Assembly: GCA_025769875.1 (NCBI GenBank)
Contig: JAGFNK010000925.1
Span: 1 to 18,326 of the forward strand
Reading direction: 5' to 3'
DNA: 18,326 bases
Origin: Russula earlei
Taxonomy: Eukaryota > Basidiomycota > Agaricomycetes > Russulales > Russulaceae
Below the pieces are notes generated by a model. The model made no database searches and was not told where the DNA came from. It was given only the letters and a program-made list of their open reading frames with translations. This document shows, piece after piece, positions 16,371 to 18,326 of the stretch (position 1 is its first letter; each line of letters opens with the position of its first letter). A program made the position numbers and the translations under genes.

Positions 16371-16629
16371 TTCATCCCCAGTCATGGGCCTTCCTCCATA
16401 CTATGATCATCCCCCTCACCACCATCTTCCGCTCGCACATCTTCCACTCACACTCTCACAAGGTCATGGAGCCTTCCAATATCCCCCATAGGCACCCAAA
16501 TGAGCGTGTCACCTCACCTGAGCCTCCACAGAGATGTCAAGCCAAGGAATGTGGCAAACATACACCAAATCATATGCATGCGTCCTCACCATCCCTCCCT
16601 GACAGCCGCAAACTGCGCTGACTCTAGTT
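16371..16629 (+). other. unassigned stretch between the P450 and regulatory-protein fragments
   Basis: CT-rich sequence leads to an ATG at 16466 that opens a 52-codon Pro/Ser/His-rich frame (MEPSNIPHRHPNERV) ending at a TGA at 16619-16621. It might be a degraded N-terminus of the next fragment. I do not recognise it. Confidence 0.3.
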
Positions 16630-17336
16630 ATAAATCATTCTCCTGTTGATCCCACAAGCAGTTGCCACAGCTCCATGCTTGTTGCTGCTGGTGGTCCCGG
16701 TGCCAGACGCAAGAGCGCGTCATCGTGCCACCTCCCAACCTCAACCTTGAGGCAAAGCATCCACTGATAACTTGGATACAGAACCCCCCCTCTCGCCCCT
16801 GCTCGATTCCTTCATGCCCCTTGCAATGGCAGGAGGACTGGTGACATTCTCCCTGATGTCCACCCATGACAGATTTTCCTTCCTTTAACCCTGTTTGCTT
16901 CCGGGGCGACACATTGACCTGCGCTGAGTCGAGCAAGGTCAGTCCTTGTCTGGCCCCATGAACCCAAGTGTGCCCTTCTAAAGAGGCCCTTCCCAATATC
17001 AACTACAATGAGCGCAGACTCGTCAGATGAGGACGACAATGGCAGTGGGCTCCCAGCTTCCGGCCTCATGGCACCCTGGGAGGTACTGCGTGGGTTGGCT
17101 GATGTCGCCATTCAACAGGCTGCCAAGGCAAGTCAATGCAAACACCCTTTCAGCTTATTTCATTCTTATGCCGCCGTTGTAGGAGAGTGGCGAAGCAAGC
17201 AAACTGCAAAGTCACATGAGGTTGCCTTCTCCAGACCCCAGGTCAAGACTTCGACCATCCAAAAAACGAAGGGTCCATCAGATGCCATGGCACCCCGCGT
17301 CCTCAAATTCCCTGATGGTATGCAAAACCTCCTCTA
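16630..17336 (+). pseudogene. fragment resembling a fungal transcription-factor-type regulatory protein
   Basis: Coding-like pieces on the plus strand read STDNLDTEPPLSPLLDSFMP followed by LAMAGGLVTF (about 16761-16850), then SADSSDEDDNGSGLPASGLM with APWEVLRGLADVAIQQAAK (about 17011-17127). After a probable GC-AG intron (about 17128-17181) come ESGEASKLQSH and LPSPDPRSRLRPSKKRRV, a basic, nuclear-localisation-like stretch. The pattern of an acidic Ser-rich segment, a helix, then a Pro/Arg/Lys-rich segment resembles the region after the Zn2Cys6 cluster in some basidiomycete regulators. No zinc cluster was seen, the frames shift, and the reading ends before any regulatory domain. The family call is from memory and tentative. 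Confidence 0.4.
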
Positions 17337-17465
17337 AGCAGTCCTGTAAGGTGTCTGAGCCCGCTGACTGGGAAACTCACATGACTTGCACTTGCCCCCA
17401 CCTCCCTCGCATCCCTCGCCCACACGTCTTCCTTTCCCTTTGTCTCTCGTCTCCCTTCCCCTCCT

Positions 17466-18293
17466 TGTCAAGACACATACTGCTGATCACTAAGGACTCA
17501 GGAGCAGGTGGGCAAGGGTCGGAACAGATGGTACGCGGCAAAGGCGGCGTTGAACAGGAGGACGAGCCAAACGACGAGGAGGTACCAGATGGGGACTGGT
17601 AGGTGTTGCAGGAGACAAAGGCGAAGGCTAGAGGCCAGTGTAGCGAGGGGCTTTAAACAAGGCAGTCGTTGAAGAGTACCTTGAAGACAAGAGTAGACTT
17701 TAAACTGAGCGGTTGCAGGGGAGTACCCAGGAAGATGAGAGTATCACAAATGGACAGTCTGACAACTGCCATGCTTCATTGGGGCTTATATACAGTGTAC
17801 AGGGTCGATTACAAAGAACTGGGACTATTCTAGACTCTTTGGTATCACCCAATAGGACTACAGAGGCATAAACTTGCTTGTGTCAAGTTTCAGGCTTACT
17901 GAGTGTATTACTGATCATTGTGGAGCAATGACATCATTATGATGTCACTGTGGAGCGCTTAGTGAGCCTATGAGGTCACTGTGGAGTCACTCAGTCAGCC
18001 ATGATGTCATTGGAGCCTTGATGACATCAGATGATTTATGCGACAGCTTCTAAGAGTTTGTGCTGCTGTTTCGGGTCCTTGGTGGCTGGGTGGCCATGTG
18101 GCTGCCACGCGATGATTACCCGATTAGGAAACGGGTGCCTGGTCGTGTTATAGTGCCTTTGCAATAGCGATATCTTGTACTGCAGGAGGGATAGCCCGGA
18201 AAATGGAAGGGAGTTGGTAATGCAAAGTGAGAGAGGTCTCTCTTGAGTGAAATAGGACAATCTATGGCCAGGATCTGGCCTTGGTTCGTAACA
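17466..18293 (-). mobile_element. LTR of the LTR 2 family, probably the 3' LTR of an element beyond the right edge
   Basis: Read on the minus strand it starts TGTTACGAACC and ends GTGTCTTGACA and is 828 bp long, collinear with the solo LTR at 6101-6929. A TATA box is near 17787-17793. Directly upstream on its strand (18294-18308) lies the purine tract TAAAGAGGGGATGAA, as expected for the polypurine tract before a 3' LTR. The 5-mers on the two sides (CTCCT at 17461-17465, TTCAT at 18294-18298) do not match, so it is not a simple solo LTR. The internal region would extend to the right of the window. Confidence 0.88.
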
Positions 18294-18326
18294 TTCATCC
18301 CCTCTTTATAGACTTGTTGCTCCTGC
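18294..18326 (-). mobile_element. start of a retrotransposon internal region with polypurine tract
   Basis: Only 33 bp are visible. On the minus strand they end with TAAAGAGGGGATGAA next to the LTR, a purine-rich stretch that fits the plus-strand primer site of LTR retrotransposons. No coding assignment is possible from this length. Confidence 0.5.

Noticed and set aside
1..18326. tRNA or rRNA genes
   Set aside because: No cloverleaf with a GTTCRA-type T-loop or rRNA core sequence was noticed on either strand by eye. A covariance-model scan would be needed to exclude them fully.

Overview
The window looks like a transposon-rich island from a filamentous basidiomycete, probably an agaricomycete. 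The pointers are multi-exon genes with introns of about 50 nt, a Helitron with a fused Rep/helicase, several LTR families with 5-bp target duplications, and a MULE-type transposase. No bacterial, viral or RNA gene was recognised. The taxonomic call is inference.

Two intact-looking housekeeping genes bracket most of the debris. On the left (1142-2053, minus) is a six-exon cyclophilin of the PPIL1 class. At 13651-14513 (plus) is a seven-exon D-aminoacyl-tRNA deacylase. Both reconstruct from the sequence with consistent GT-AG introns and conserved catalytic motifs. The extreme left edge holds the first 65 codons of a Myb/SANT-like protein that leaves the window.

From about 2.16 to 9 kb lies an autonomous-type Helitron on the minus strand. 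It has a proline-rich, intron-containing N-terminal region, a Rep domain with an HUH motif and paired tyrosines, a Pif1-like helicase, and a candidate 3' hairpin about 130 bp upstream of the cyclophilin ATG. It is dead: two solo LTRs (3718-4285 and 6101-6929), each with a perfect 5-bp duplication, interrupt the coding region, and there are at least three frameshifts, one nonsense codon and a lost Walker B glutamate.

From 9.9 to 13.4 kb there is a third LTR-like unit lying between two 69-bp inverted arms, then a decayed MULE transposase (first catalytic Asp changed to Asn, in-frame stops, altered SWIM motif), then a fragment of hydroxymethylbilane synthase. Beyond the deacylase come AT-rich dispersed and tandem repeats (14.69-15.82 kb), a cytochrome P450 fragment and a conserved regulatory-protein-like fragment. 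At 17466-18293 is an LTR of the same family as the 6.1-kb solo LTR, in inverse orientation. A polypurine tract beside it suggests it is the 3' LTR of a retrotransposon whose body lies beyond the right edge.

The genes do not form a pathway. The story is serial insertion and decay between conserved genes. I found no clearly new functional system. The most notable points are the fully readable nested insertion history, the LTR sitting in what was probably a perfect palindrome, and the stranded metabolic-gene fragments.
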